A DNA stretch of 64,000 nucleotides from Nepenthes gracilis (taxonomy: Eukaryota; Streptophyta; Magnoliopsida; Caryophyllales; Nepenthaceae), in assembly GCA_033239525.1 (NCBI GenBank), contig BSYO01000006.1:2542001-2606000 (forward strand), in the 5' to 3' direction. The notes under the pieces were generated by a model. The model was not told where the DNA came from, did not search any database, and worked only from the letters and a program-made list of their open reading frames with translations. This document shows, piece after piece, positions 1 through 10,639 of this stretch. Within the stretch, counting starts at the first letter, position 1. Every line of letters begins with the position of its first letter. Both the position numbers and the translations under genes were made by a program.

Positions 1-588
1 TTAGAGGCAGTTGTGCGATAATTGGTAGTCCTATCCGGATATTTGCAAGACTGTCCTGTTGGTGGCTATGGGTACCGCCTGTATGTGCATGCTGCTGTGA
101 CTAGATTGTTGACTGCCAAGCTAGAAGGCTCCCTGTGTAGCGATTTGTCAGACCACCTGTGCTGTCTATTGGGCCTATTTGATACTTATCTTTGTCTACT
201 CGTTGCGAGTTGGGCTGTGACTAAATTAGTCATGACACCTACTGGGTCTTGCGCCTCATATGATCTCATTGGGCCTCAGTCCCTTGAGAATTTTGACTGA
301 CGAACTCTTCTCTAGGCTGGTCCATACAATTACAAGACCATCACATAACTATCCCCACCCTAAAAAGATAATCAAGCCTATTTTTTTTATAGTATTTATC
401 CATAATATTTACATACTTTAATCATAACTTAAAAATTTTAAGGTTGGATGGATTAAACCCAAATATATATAGACGTCGTTGAAAAATAGATATTGCTTGT
501 ATGTTTGTCTGCATAGTGTTTTTACAAAATTAAGAATTTTTATCTTCACTTCTGCAGGATTTTTTTTTTTTAATCTATTATTTATTCT
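1..588. other. Unassigned flank at window start
   Basis: There is no convincing gene here. Positions 1-350 are more GC-balanced than what follows and contain repeated short phrases such as 'tgggcct', which suggests decayed repeat DNA. The 92-codon plus-strand reading frame at 22-300 has no recognisable domain. From about 360 the sequence turns AT-rich up to the solo LTR. Confidence 0.3.
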
Positions 589-593
589 CTTAT

Positions 594-1599
594 TGATGGG
601 TATATTCATAATGGGTTTAACCAATCAGAAAAACGGCCCAAGTCTAAGAAGGCTCAAATGTACGTTTGGACAGATGCCCCCATGAGGTGGACAACATCTT
701 TGTTAATCGGAAATACTGTAACAAGCAGGCCAAAAGGAAAAAAAACCTTACATGGATCAGGCCTAGTTGGGCCCGCACTTTCATACGCGATAAGTAACAG
801 TTCATTTTTGTGACTTCGTGCCTTCCCTGAAGCCAATCTGTACTGAAAAGGATACCAATAGATTCAACGCTCTTCCCATGAGGAAGGTACCAGATCCTCT
901 CTTCCTACATACTGCAGGCTCTAACGGTAACAAAGCGTAAAAGGAAGGTAAGTAATCTTGAGAGCTGTTGACCGCCAGAAAAGGAAATAATTCCAACAGA
1001 TTGCACAAGTCAAACCTTCATACTCAAAGAAGGCCGCCCGACATGGTGCAGGAATCGCACCTTCACGATCAATGAAGGTCGCCCTGTCCACCATCTATAT
1101 AAGCCCACAGAGCCTCCACTCCAGGGCACGCTAACTCTGAAACATACAAATGCTCACCTCTAAGTATACAATCGCTTACTGTAATAATCTCACACTCAAC
1201 TTTCAAATTTCAAAGACGCCACCCACTTTCTAAGATCTGTCCTTCAAAGTTTCAACGCTTCCACGACTTAGTTTCCCACTCGTTTTCCGTGAACACTGAG
1301 TTGAAAAATTGTGCTCATCACGAGCCACGAGAACGTCTCTTTCATCTGAAAGCGAACATTCCTTACCCTCTCATTTCTCTCTCTCTCTCTCAACTCTCAT
1401 TTTCAGTTTCCTTCTTAAAAGTCAAAAACTTATTACTGATTTGAACGTCAAAGTGTTTTCGGTGGGATAACATCCCGCCCGGTACTTGACCTCTTATTTG
1501 TTATAGTGGTCTGTAAGGTCCAAACTTGGTGAACAGAGTCAGATCTAGACAATCAGGTCGACCTGAATCTATTCAAAATGCGAATCCAGATACACATCA
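594..1599 (+). mobile_element. Solo LTR (Ty3/Gypsy, Tat-like) with target-site duplication
   Basis: The 1006-bp block begins TGATGGG and ends CACATCA (TG...CA). It is flanked by perfect 5-bp direct repeats CTTAT at 589-593 and 1600-1604. It aligns along its whole length with the LTR at 5172-6219; shared phrases include 'aacggccca', 'gttggac' and 'gacctcttatttgtt'. A TATA-like motif (ctatataag, about 1095-1103) matches the equivalent position of the other copy, which fixes the plus orientation. No primer-binding site or internal region follows position 1599, so it is a solo LTR left by LTR-LTR recombination rather than half of an intact element. Divergence from the second copy shows the two come from different insertions of the same family. 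Confidence 0.85.
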
Positions 1600-1604
1600 C
1601 TTAT

Positions 1605-4432
1605 AATTGAAATATATAATATAAAAATTGTATATGTTTCATTTATTTACCAATTTACTAATAGGCCCCATTTGAATATTGGAAATAGATTTCGAAATTC
1701 AAAATTTGAAATTAAAATTTCAGGTACAATATCAGTTTTGTTGTGTTGTGTTGTATTGTGTTGTTATATGAAATTGTAATTATAATTCTAGATTTTAGTT
1801 CCTCGAAATTGAAAATTTATATGAGATAAATATTTATTATTTTTGGAGAAAAATAAAGAATTATGGTTTCAATGTTAAATTTACCTGTAAATTAAATATA
1901 ATTAAAATAGGATCAAACAGGACCAAATGAATAAAGTATTTTTTCAATTGCTCGAGTTGAGGGGAGTTGGTCGAGCATGATTTTATTTTTATTTATTTTT
2001 TATAATTATGTAAAATATTATCTAAAAACACAAAAAGTTAAAAATTATAAGATAAAATTAATATTTTAAAAAATTAAAAGATAAATAAAGCATATTACCA
2101 TAGTCAAAACTTCTATTAATATGAGTTCACCATTTAAGCTGGATCAACTAGTAGTTATTATTATATTTTAAAAAATTAAAATCAATATGTATAAAAAAAC
2201 CATTGCCTAAAAATAGGAATGGATATTTTTGTAATTATCTCCCAAAAACATATAAAAATAATATTTTTATAAAAGATGTTTTTGAAAATTAATATTTATA
2301 TAAAATTTCACACTAGAAAATTTTAAAATTTGAGTTGTGCATATTATTTTCTTTCTTATAATGTATGTATTAAAATTTCAATAAAGCCTTAAATTCTTTT
2401 TTCTTTTAAACCATAATTATTTATACAATCTAAATAATATAATTTAAATTCTTTCTTTAATTTTCTTTTCAGCAAAATTGAAATATTTCTAACTCCACAA
2501 TTAAATTTCAATTCTGTAACACAAAAGAGATCGTCATATAGATAAAAAATTAATGAAACTCAAAAAAATTTATAGAATCAATCACATTTAACACAAAATA
2601 ATATGAATTATGTATAAAGTCCACTGAATATGCCAAAAACTACCCCTACATGTGCATTGAAAAATGGTACCTTGGTCTACCAACATTAGAGATATATATG
2701 ATCAAATTATCATTATATGATTTAAAAGTAATAATTAATGATAGGTCTGCTCAAATTTAAAAGTCCGATTACATAATTGACTCATTCGGAATTGAGCTAC
2801 AATCCAACAAATCCAAACGGTCCAAAATGGAGCAGTGGATTTGACAACACAATTCCATTGTTTTCCTTGATTTAACCGGTGCAGATAAAATTTAGTAACC
2901 GGTCGGAATAGCACTGTCAACTACCTTGTCTTATCGAAGTAGTTTCATTGATTATTCTCAATGGATAATGACGAGTTAACTATGTTTCAATTATATAAAT
3001 AACCCCACCCTCGGTAAGAGAGAAGGGGACGAAAAAGGGAGGGTAGCAAAGCCTAATCCGAAAGAAAAGATGCTTTTCTCCTAAGCGCATTTCTCTCGGT
3101 CTAAAATACATTCCCCTTCCTTAAATTTACCAAACTTGTATTAGTATAATCTAGCATCATCTTTCTTCCTTTATTTTTATAAAAATGTCATTGACTTGAG
3201 CGTTGAAGATATAACGAAAAGTGTGTCTCGTGTATCATTTTACCTCATATTTATTTATTGTATTGTGTAGATTCCAAATTGAAGAATTTGGAGATCGGAC
3301 TAACGTTAGGTCTACCTTATCAAAAGGAATCCTACTCTTAACTTTATAAACCGAACAAAAATTTAGACTCGGGTCGTAATAAATTAAAATCGTATAAATA
3401 ATCTTTTATATAATATAAGATAATACTGCAATGATGTTTAACAAAACAATTCTTTTCTAAAGTTTTAGAAATACAAAAAATACACACACACACTCACTCA
3501 CATATATATATATTTATATACTAAGGGTTTTTTATATTTTTGGGCTTAAATGAATTAAGTTTAGTCAAATTTAAATACATCTCAACCCAAAAGTTGTTAT
3601 AATTTCAGATAAAAAAAGAGATATGTTAAAATAATAATTGATAAGATTTGAAGAGAAATAAATAATCTAATTAGTTGTCTATAATATTTTTATAATTCGA
3701 GTGAAAATAATAGTATCTACTTATAAACGATAATTTTAAAAAAATTTAAAATAATTAACCTTAATAAATTTTAAATTATTATCAGGCTTTTTTTGTTTAT
3801 CTGTTATGCAGAGTTTTTGACTATAAAGAGACATCTCATTTTTCTTACAACCAGAAAGTAAATATCCCTTTGAGATGGAAACACTATAGTCACTGGTATT
3901 TGTTTTCTCAATGCTATTTATCCAATTTGATTTTTTTTTCTTTTTAAATTTTTAAAAAATTATTTATTTTTAAATTGATAATAAAATTAAGATAAATATG
4001 AATTACCTTCTCATAAAAAACATACAATTTTTCCAAATTTGCAAGCCGAGGGGCCCTGTGTAGCAAATCATGACTGTTCAGCTAAAATCAGACGATCATA
4101 ATTTACGAAATCTTTTTTTTTTATTTTCTTTTGAAAAAAAAATTAAAAAATTAACTGCCCATTAGATTTGTGACATAGACCCTGTGCTGCGACCCAGGGC
4201 CCTTGAGCTCCAAATCTGTCATAGTGAATCCACAGTGGATCAAACATTCCAAATAATGACAGCATATCTTCAACCCATGCATATCAAAACCCTAAATAGA
4301 GTCATGCCCATATCACCGATAAAACCCTAAAAGCCAATGACATGTTTGGCACGAACCCAAAATACACATTACCGTACGAGAAAACAAAGAGGAGTGTCGA
4401 AATTAGAAGAGCTGAAAAGAAAAACAATATAA
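1605..4432. other. AT-rich intergenic DNA with a possible old LTR fragment
   Basis: This is mostly AT-rich spacer without a supportable gene. About 2740-3340 is less AT-rich. It holds a TATA-like run (attatataaata, about 2991) and a tail reading 'gacttgagcgttg' that resembles the U5 phrasing of the Tat-type LTRs nearby, so it may be a strongly decayed LTR; I found no matching target-site duplication. Two short GC-richer phrases with 'gggccc' (about 4050 and 4190-4205) lie just upstream of the small peptide gene. A (CA)/(TA) microsatellite is at about 3481-3515. Confidence 0.3.
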
Positions 4433-4648
4433 ATGGCATCCAAACAAGTCGCTGTGTTTCTCTTGATTGCTGCCATGGCTTTGATAATGATGTCTTCCTC
4501 CATTGAAGAAGTGGAAGCTTATACAGACGAAGCATGCTACGAGGGCTGCATTGCAAACTGCATGGCCGTTGAGGGCGCCACCGTGCCCATTTGCCGGGCC
4601 CAATGCTTGCCGATCTGCGAGTACTCCGAATCACGGAGGCCAGGATAA
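4433..4648 (+). CDS. Small secreted six-cysteine peptide (thionin-like/hairpin-type)
   Basis: This is a single-exon reading frame of 71 residues. Residues 1-29 look like a secretory signal peptide: a Lys near the N terminus, a hydrophobic core rich in Leu, Ile, Ala and Met, then a likely cleavage after Val-Glu-Ala. The mature part has six cysteines at 35, 39, 43, 54, 58 and 62, spaced C-x3-C-x3-C-x10-C-x3-C-x3-C. Paired C-x3-C motifs on two helices are typical of plant alpha-hairpinin and thionin-like defence peptides, where disulphides staple two antiparallel helices. Family membership is inferred from spacing only. The start is the first ATG of the frame. A second overlapping plus-strand frame and the minus-strand frames over this locus lack any such pattern and are shadows. 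The gene lies between two LTR copies of one retroelement family. If real, the product would be secreted to the apoplast or vacuole; an antimicrobial role is inference. Confidence 0.6.
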   Translation: MASKQVAVFLLIAAMALIMMSSSIEEVEAYTDEACYEGCIANCMAVEGATVPICRAQCLPICEYSESRRPG

Positions 4649-5171
4649 ATGCCCCTTAAATACTAATTATTTTATTAAGGGTTATAACGGTCATACCGAT
4701 TTAAATATTCTATTGTCATTAAAAATATATAATAATTATTATTTTTTATTTTCTGATGTCTAAATTATTTTGTGAAAAATCTTTGGAATCTCGCATTATT
4801 TGGTTTTCGGAGTCCTCTGATTATGGTAGATGAGAGGGCCTCCACCTTACGGTCTCGGCCGTCCAGATTAAATTTAACTGTTAAATTTTTTATTTAATTT
4901 ATAAACTGAAAAATAAAAATACACTTGTATGGCTTTAGGAGACGAAGGGCCCTGCCCTGCGTTGTCTCAGCCGCCTGGATCAAATTCGATGGCCGAGCAT
5001 TTTTGTTTTTCTTTTTAATTTACAAATGAAAAAAAAAAAGAAAAATTTGCATAATCCTTGGCCATTGAATTTGATCCGGACGGCCGAAGCTATTCGATGT
5101 AGAGCCCCTTGGCCAATGGTTTTAGATTGTATTGTGTCTTTTAATATAGATTCTTTAATAAAATTTTACAT
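4649..5171. repeat. Spacer with imperfect inverted repeat
   Basis: The 3' flank of the small peptide gene. Positions about 4968-5012 ('ccgcctggatcaaattcgatgg...') and about 5030-5090 ('...ccattgaatttgatccggac') form an imperfect inverted repeat around an A-rich centre. A related direct phrase, 'ggccgtccagattaaattt', is at about 4857. These resemble the palindromic 'ccgtc..attaaattt' units at 10820-11200, so they may be stray members of the same repeat family. Confidence 0.45.
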
Positions 5172-6219
5172 TGATTACGCCCATAGTCGGTTGGCCCAAT
5201 GTGAGAAACGGCCCAAATCTACAAAGGCCCATATACGCGTTTGGACAGTCAACGCCAGGCATTGACCCGATGATAAGCCAAACTGGGCTACCAACAGGCT
5301 CCCTATGAGACGGTCAATATTTCTGTTGATCGGAAGTGCTACAATAACCCGGCCCAAGAGAGCACGCCTCAAGTGGGCTAGGCCCAGTTGGGCTCACTCC
5401 TCCGTACATGACCAACAACGATTTTCTTCCTTAATTTCATGCCTTTTCAAAAGATAATCTTCACTGTAACGAACGCAGCAGATTCAGCGCACGTCCCATA
5501 AGGAAAGCGTCAAATTCTCTCTTCATGCCCACTATATACCCTAACGGTAATATGATGCAGAAGGAAGGCGAGTAATTCTAAAAGTCGTTGCTCACCAGGA
5601 AAGGAAGTATTCCCAACTGATTGCTAAAATCATGCCTTCTTGTCAAGGAAGATTGCCCAGCAGAGTGCAAGGATCACGCTCTCCTACTCAATGAAGGTCG
5701 CCCGATACTTCATCTATAAAAGCCTATGGAGTATCCACTCTAGGGCACGCTGACTTCTAAGACTACAACGCTCACTGTTGAGACCATACACCCTCATTAC
5801 CCAGACTTCAGATGCTCACTTCTTTGCTAAAAAGTATTCTTAGTGTTTTGACAGTTTTTCAAGCTCTCACACTTACAGAACTCAGACTCACCCTCTCTCT
5901 CTACGTTCCTTGCGAACACAGGGTTGAGAGACTGTGCTCCTCACGAGCCACAAGAACGCCCCTCACATCTAAAACCAAACATTCATCTCAAACACTCATC
6001 ATCTTCTCTCTCTACTCTAATTTCCTTTTACCTTTTTAAAAGTCGAAAGCTGATTACTAATTTGAGCGTCGAAATATTTTCATTGGGATAACATCTCCTC
6101 GACACCTGACCTCTTATTTGTTGTAATGATGTATAGGGTTTAGACTCAATGAAAGGAGTCGGATCCAAACAATTAAGTCGACCCGAATCTGTTTAAAACT
6201 TGAATCTAGGGACATATTA
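5172..6219 (+). repeat. 5' LTR of the truncated Gypsy element
   Basis: The LTR begins TGATTACGCCC. It ends at 6219, directly before the primer-binding site, with the terminal CA decayed to TA. It aligns over its length with the solo LTR 594-1599. A TATA-like motif, ctataaaag, is at about 5714-5722, followed by the transcription-start region and a U5 with 'gacctcttatttgttgtaatg'. The five bases before it are TACAT; no partner target-site copy can be sought because the 3' LTR is missing. Confidence 0.8.
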
Positions 6220-6238
6220 TTGGCGCTGTCTATGGGAA
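6220..6238 (+). other. Retrotransposon primer-binding site
   Basis: The sequence TTGGCGCTGTCTATGGGAA lies immediately downstream of the LTR. It matches the typical TTGGCGCCGTCTGTGGG tRNA-complementary site of plant Tat/Athila Gypsy elements, with two or three changes. Confidence 0.75.
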
Positions 6239-7121
6239 CGCTTATAAAAAGCCTACCATATTATTTTTAGAAAACTCTCTCATTCTCACCTCCTAAGCTA
6301 AACAGAATGGTGAATATAAGAGCGTAAGCTAGCGAATCCACTAGAGACGTGACCTCTCCCGAGCAGAATCACGCTATTGGTGCAATGGTCAACGGGACGG
6401 TCAACAGGGTGCTCGCACCCTTCTTTCAACATCTGATAGAATATATACAAAACGCCAACAAGATACTCCAGATACTCTACTCCTGTCAGCAGTACTATCA
6501 GCAGGGGGCTCCGCCTACGGCAGTCCCTTCACCGGCCTCTAGAAAAGGAGGCCAGAGAAAGAAGAAGTTGGCCAGGAAACCCAAAAGGTCGGCCAACATC
6601 CAAAAGCCTAAATCTTCAGGTGCTCTAAGCCGGCCTAGGCTTGAAGAACGCTCAGGAAGTATGACTCCGGAGGAAAGTCCGGAACGAAGGAACCCTCGAT
6701 GCTCTCGGGTGGAGACCAGAACCCCAGCCCAGGAAGGAGCCTCCCGGGTCGTCAGATCTACTGGTAGTAGTAGCCGACCGGCAACTGGCCACACCAGGGA
6801 AGGAATGGAGTTGAGGACCTATCTCAACTCCAAGATATCAGCCAACGCTGCTCGAGCGGATCCCAAGTTGGAGAAGATCTGGAACCGCATATTCAAGGAT
6901 GACAAGCACGTTATCAATCTGGACAGATCTCCTTTCACAGTAGAGATCTTGAACCGTCCTATGCTAGCCAAGTTCAAAATGCCTCCCTTTGACTCTTACG
7001 ATGGGAGCGCTGATCCGGTGGATCATCTCGATCATTTCTGCACCCATCTGAGTCTGCAAGAGCTAGAGGACGCAGTAATGTGCCGCTGCTTCCCGCTCAC
7101 CTTGAAAGGGGACGCTCGCAT

Positions 7122-7936
7122 TGTTGGGAAATATATTGCGACAGACTTTTCCACTCAAATAACACAGTAAGGAAGATGAACGAAGAAGAACAATAAATAC
7201 AAGAATTTTTACGTGAAAAACCCTTATCAATTAAGGAAAAAATTACGGAACAATCCGTCCACTGAACGTATTTTACTATGTGAGAGATTTGGGAATAAGT
7301 TTCCCTGTTATACAGTAGAGAATAAAGAGAAATCGAAGAATAGAGCAACTACAACACACACACGGTTCTTTTCAGTTTTTCTTTCCTTCACCGTTTTTCT
7401 CTCTCGCTCTCTCCAGCACTAAGATTTTCTCTGAAAAAAAAATATCTCGCACACCTCTCGCATACATATATTCAGCAAGTTACAATACTTGCTTTTGAAA
7501 ACCACACACTGAGAGATCTAGGGCAATTTTCCCTCAAGAAAGGACAGAATCAATCCTTACCAATAATATGAATATTCCCACAAAAATGCCTCCAAAGATA
7601 ACCGCTTGAGATCACGTATCTCGGAAAATCTCCGAGTTGGGCGTTGTCTTGGATTTCTAGCGGGCGACTAACCGTTAGCCATCCGCGTTCAAATCGATCA
7701 ACACCCCGACCGTCTCAAATTGCCACCCGAATCTCCCAGAGAATCCAGTTTACTTAACCGCCAAATCGGTCAACATTGTTTGCCGAAAATGTTGACCGTC
7801 AATCCAGTCAACTCCATTGACCGTCCATCCGGTCAACTGTGTTGACCAAAATTTCTTTCCTTTATAAAATAGTACATTCGTGCTCCGCCCAAGTTTTTCG
7901 ATCACAAGAACTTCTTCACGGGAGTGATTCCTAACA
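7122..7936. mobile_element. Solo LTR nested in Gypsy gag, with CGCAT duplication
   Basis: The 815-bp block begins TGTTGGGA and ends TCCTAACA; its ends are short imperfect inverted repeats (TG...CA). It is flanked by perfect 5-bp direct repeats CGCAT at 7117-7121 and 7937-7941. Removing it with one CGCAT restores the gag frame of the host element, which proves insertion after the host element was established. It contains the phrase 'acgtgaaaaaccc' near 7210, a type of motif common in plant Copia-type LTRs, but no internal coding region. Its sequence is unrelated to the LTRs at 594 and 5172. A TATA-like 'ctttataaaatag' is near 7860. The family is not identified. Confidence 0.85.
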
Positions 7937-8043
7937 CGCATATGGTTCCACCACCTCCCTTCAGACTCGATCAGAAGGAAGCTGACTGGCCTCTTCTTGG
8001 CTTGGTACGTCTCCAGTCGCCGAGAAGAGAAGCTGCCTTAGCA

Positions 8044-8090
8044 TCTCTCCCTACTTCTACTCTTCCACATCAAGTAGAAGTAGGGAGAGA
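8044..8090. repeat. Perfect 18-bp inverted repeat (fold-back)
   Basis: Arm 8044-8061 (tctctccctacttctact) is the exact reverse complement of arm 8073-8090, with an 11-nt loop. The right arm reads as expected gag sequence leading into 'FLDRF'; the left arm does not fit gag. So the left arm looks like an inverted copy of the right, replacing native sequence. Confidence 0.85.
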
Positions 8091-8437
8091 ATCCGTAGAA
8101 GTTTTTGGATCGCTTCGTGGCGGAGGCCAAGCGGATCCCCAGGCTCACAGAGGAGATGAAGTTAGGAAGTTTCATCTCCATGTTGACATATGGGGACTTT
8201 TTTAGGCACCTGACGCATAAGAACCCGCAGACCTTTCGGAAGGCGGAATCTATCACCGAGACTTACGCGGCGGCAAAAGAGGCTAACGAGGTTAAGCATC
8301 CCGAGCGGACTGAATATCCTCGCTCATTCTCAGGAGAGGGTAAGTGAAAGTTTAATGGCGACGATCACTCCCACAGGAAGCACCACAGGACTGGACCACT
8401 GGAGCGCAAGGACTATGGGCCGATCAGTTTAACGCAC

Positions 8438-8704
8438 ATGACCGATACACGTTCAAACGACCTTATGCAGATCCGTGGGAAGAAATTCCTTATGTGCCCA
8501 AAACCACTTAAGAAGGCGGAGGGAGGAAATCTAGCTAAATATTGTGATTTTCATCGATCTTTCGGATACTCCACAAAAGACTGCAAGACTCTCCAACCGG
8601 GGATAGAAGAGCTAATCCGGATGGGTCATCTCACTAGGTTCATCAAGAGTCCTGACCAAAGTTTTGGCACTGCAGGCGAAGAAGGACCAGAGCCTTCCCC
8701 TTGA
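8438..8704 (+). pseudogene. Gypsy gag C-terminal/nucleocapsid segment
   Basis: An 88-codon open stretch containing 'YCDFHRSFGYSTKDC', a C-x2-H-x4-5-G-x-x-T-x-x-C zinc-knuckle-like arrangement found in plant Tat-type gag proteins, followed by 'LIRMGHLTRFI'. It is separated from the upstream gag part by frame changes. No independent start is implied. Confidence 0.65.
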
Positions 8705-8815
8705 CGGAATCGGATTGCGGTAAGAGTAGTCAATATGATCATAACTCGGCCGGCCGAGAACCCGGTGGACAACAAGGAGTAGCAGATAGGGAGGAAGAAG
8801 CAACACACCGCAGAC

Positions 8816-9487
8816 AATATCATTAGTTTTAGTGACAGTGACTTAGTACATGTAATTTTCTCCATGTAGATCCCATTGTTGTATCCACACTCGTTTCGAA
8901 CGGTAGCGTCGACTACCAACTGAAACGAGTATTCATTGATAATGGAAGTTCTCATGACTTACTCTACCTTAATACATTTTTTAAATTTGATTTAAAAAAG
9001 AGTCAATTAAACCCGTTGAAGGCCCACTGTACGGTCTTGACAATGAACCAATACCCGTCCAATGGACGATCCAATTGGAAGTCACATTGGGCACATACCC
9101 GCAAATGACAAGTCGTACACTTACTTTTTGGTGGTCGACCTGCTCTCTGTATACAATGCTATATTAGACCGACCGTGCCTAACAGTGTTCAGAGCTGTCA
9201 CTTCGATACCTCACCTTAAAATAAAATTCCTGACGCCATACAATGTAGGCGAAGTGCTAGGTGACCAAATCACTGGGCGGACATGTTATATGTTCCAAAT
9301 CGCTCCTAGCGGTAGCACCAGGTCTGCAGGAGAACTTGACTATCGAGACGAAGTAACCCTGCAGCAGGCGCAATCTTATGAGACAACCGGTCTGGTTCCA
9401 CTAAACCCGAAGGATCCGGAGAAGTGCGTACAGATTGACTGCTTACTCACGGGCACACTGTGTGACAAGTTGATCACGTTCTTGTGA
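8816..9487 (+). pseudogene. Gypsy aspartic protease and linker, decayed
   Basis: Around 8930-8950 the translation contains Asp-Asn-Gly-Ser-Ser, the protease active-site turn as found in Tat elements. Downstream 'YNAILDRPCL' (9151-9180) matches the conserved 'YNAILGRP.L' segment after the protease, and the frame stays open to the TGA at 9485-9487. The frame is broken between these parts (stops about 8985-9060), so no single protease protein can be made. Confidence 0.65.
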
Positions 9488-10627
9488 CATAACACTGACA
9501 TCTTCGTGTGGATTCCCGCTGACATGTCTGAGATTTCAGTCGGAGTAATAGTCCACAAGTTGGGCCTCAATCCCGGCCGCAAGCTCATCAGGCAGAAGCA
9601 GATGAACCACTCGGTAAAAAAGTTGGTCGCTATTCTGGAGGAAGTAAGGAAACTACTAGACGCTGGCTTTATCAGAGAAGTCCAGTACCCAAACTGACTC
9701 TTTAACGTCGTCCTGGTAAAGAAAAGTAACGGGAAACGATGAATGTGTGTCGATTTTACCGATGTTAACAAAACCTGCCAAAAAGACAGCTTTCCTTTGC
9801 TCATGATCGACTTACTGGTAGACTCTACATCCGGACATAAGTTATTGAGCTTTATGGACGCATACTCGGATTACAACCAGATCCGGATGAGCCCAGAGGA
9901 TAATGAGCACGCGTCGTTCATGACAGACCAGTGCACTTATTGTTATAAGGTAATACCTTTCGATTTGAAGAATACGGAAGCCACTTACTAGCGGCTCGTG
10001 AATAAAATATTTGAGAAACAGATTTTCCGCAATATGGAGGTGTATGTCGATGACAAGCTCGTCAAGAGCAGGACCACCGGCGACTATATTCGCGATCTGG
10101 CAGAATCATTTGAAGTGTACCGCGCACATCAAATGAAATTGAATCTGATCAAGTGTGTCTTCGGAGTGGCCTCGAAAAAGTTCCTGGATTTCATCATCTC
10201 TCAACAAAAGATCGAGGCAAACCCAGAGAAGATCAAGACTCTCGTGGACATGACTCCCCGCGGAGCGTCAAGGATGTCTAGCGGCTGACCGGGTGACTGG
10301 TAGCCTTATTTCGCTTCTTAGCAAAGTTTGGTGACAAGTACCAGCAATTCTTTAAGGCTCTGAGAAGGACGAAATCGAACGATTTCCAATAGACGACAGA
10401 GTGTTAGGCAGCCTTCAATGAGTTAGAATGGTATCTGGCTAGCCCGCCGTTGCTAGTATTACTTAAGGACGGAGAGGAGCTGTACCTTTACCTGGTGGTA
10501 TTAGAGACGGCTCTCAACTCTGTCATCGTACGCCAGGACTCCAATACTCAACGGCCGGTTTACTATGTGAGTAAGACATTGACTGGTAGAGCGAGAACGG
10601 GACGAAAGCTCCTTGCGATATGCTGAT
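9488..10627 (+). pseudogene. Gypsy reverse transcriptase and start of RNase H, broken
   Basis: Reverse-transcriptase landmarks occur in order: 'LLDAGFIREVQYP' (about 9653-9694), 'CVDFTDVNK' (about 9746), 'MDAYSDYNQI' (about 9855), and the catalytic box Tyr-Val-Asp-Asp at 10043-10054 inside 'MEVYVDDKLVKS'. A thumb segment with 'KCVFGV' follows, then RNase H phrases ending with 'RKLLAIC' near 10600-10625. In-frame stops occur at about 9695, 9740 and 9989. The similarity ends there; connection and integrase domains are absent. Confidence 0.75.
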
Positions 10628-10639
10628 AAGCTACAGCTA

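Larger units (their letters stand above)
6307..8347 (+). pseudogene. Gypsy gag, broken by stops and a nested solo LTR
   Basis: The likely gag start is the ATG at 6307. It meets an in-frame TAA at 6325, after which the same frame stays open from 6349 to the nested LTR at 7122. The first part is rich in Lys, Arg, Ser and Pro. The second has the retrotransposon-gag landmark of a Tyr-Asp-Gly-containing segment followed by 'DHLDHF' and 'LTLKGDAR'. When the solo LTR and one CGCAT copy are disregarded, the frame resumes correctly just after 7937 with a Trp-Phe-His phrase, then stops at about 8039. It continues in another frame from about 8105 to 8347 ('FLDRFVAEAKRIP'). A perfect fold-back at 8044-8090 lies exactly at that break. 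The protein is non-functional. Confidence 0.75.

Noticed and set aside
594..6219. 594-1599 and 5172-6219 as the two LTRs of one element
   Set aside because: The first copy has its own target duplication and no primer-binding site after it, the two differ widely, and a primer-binding site follows the second copy instead.
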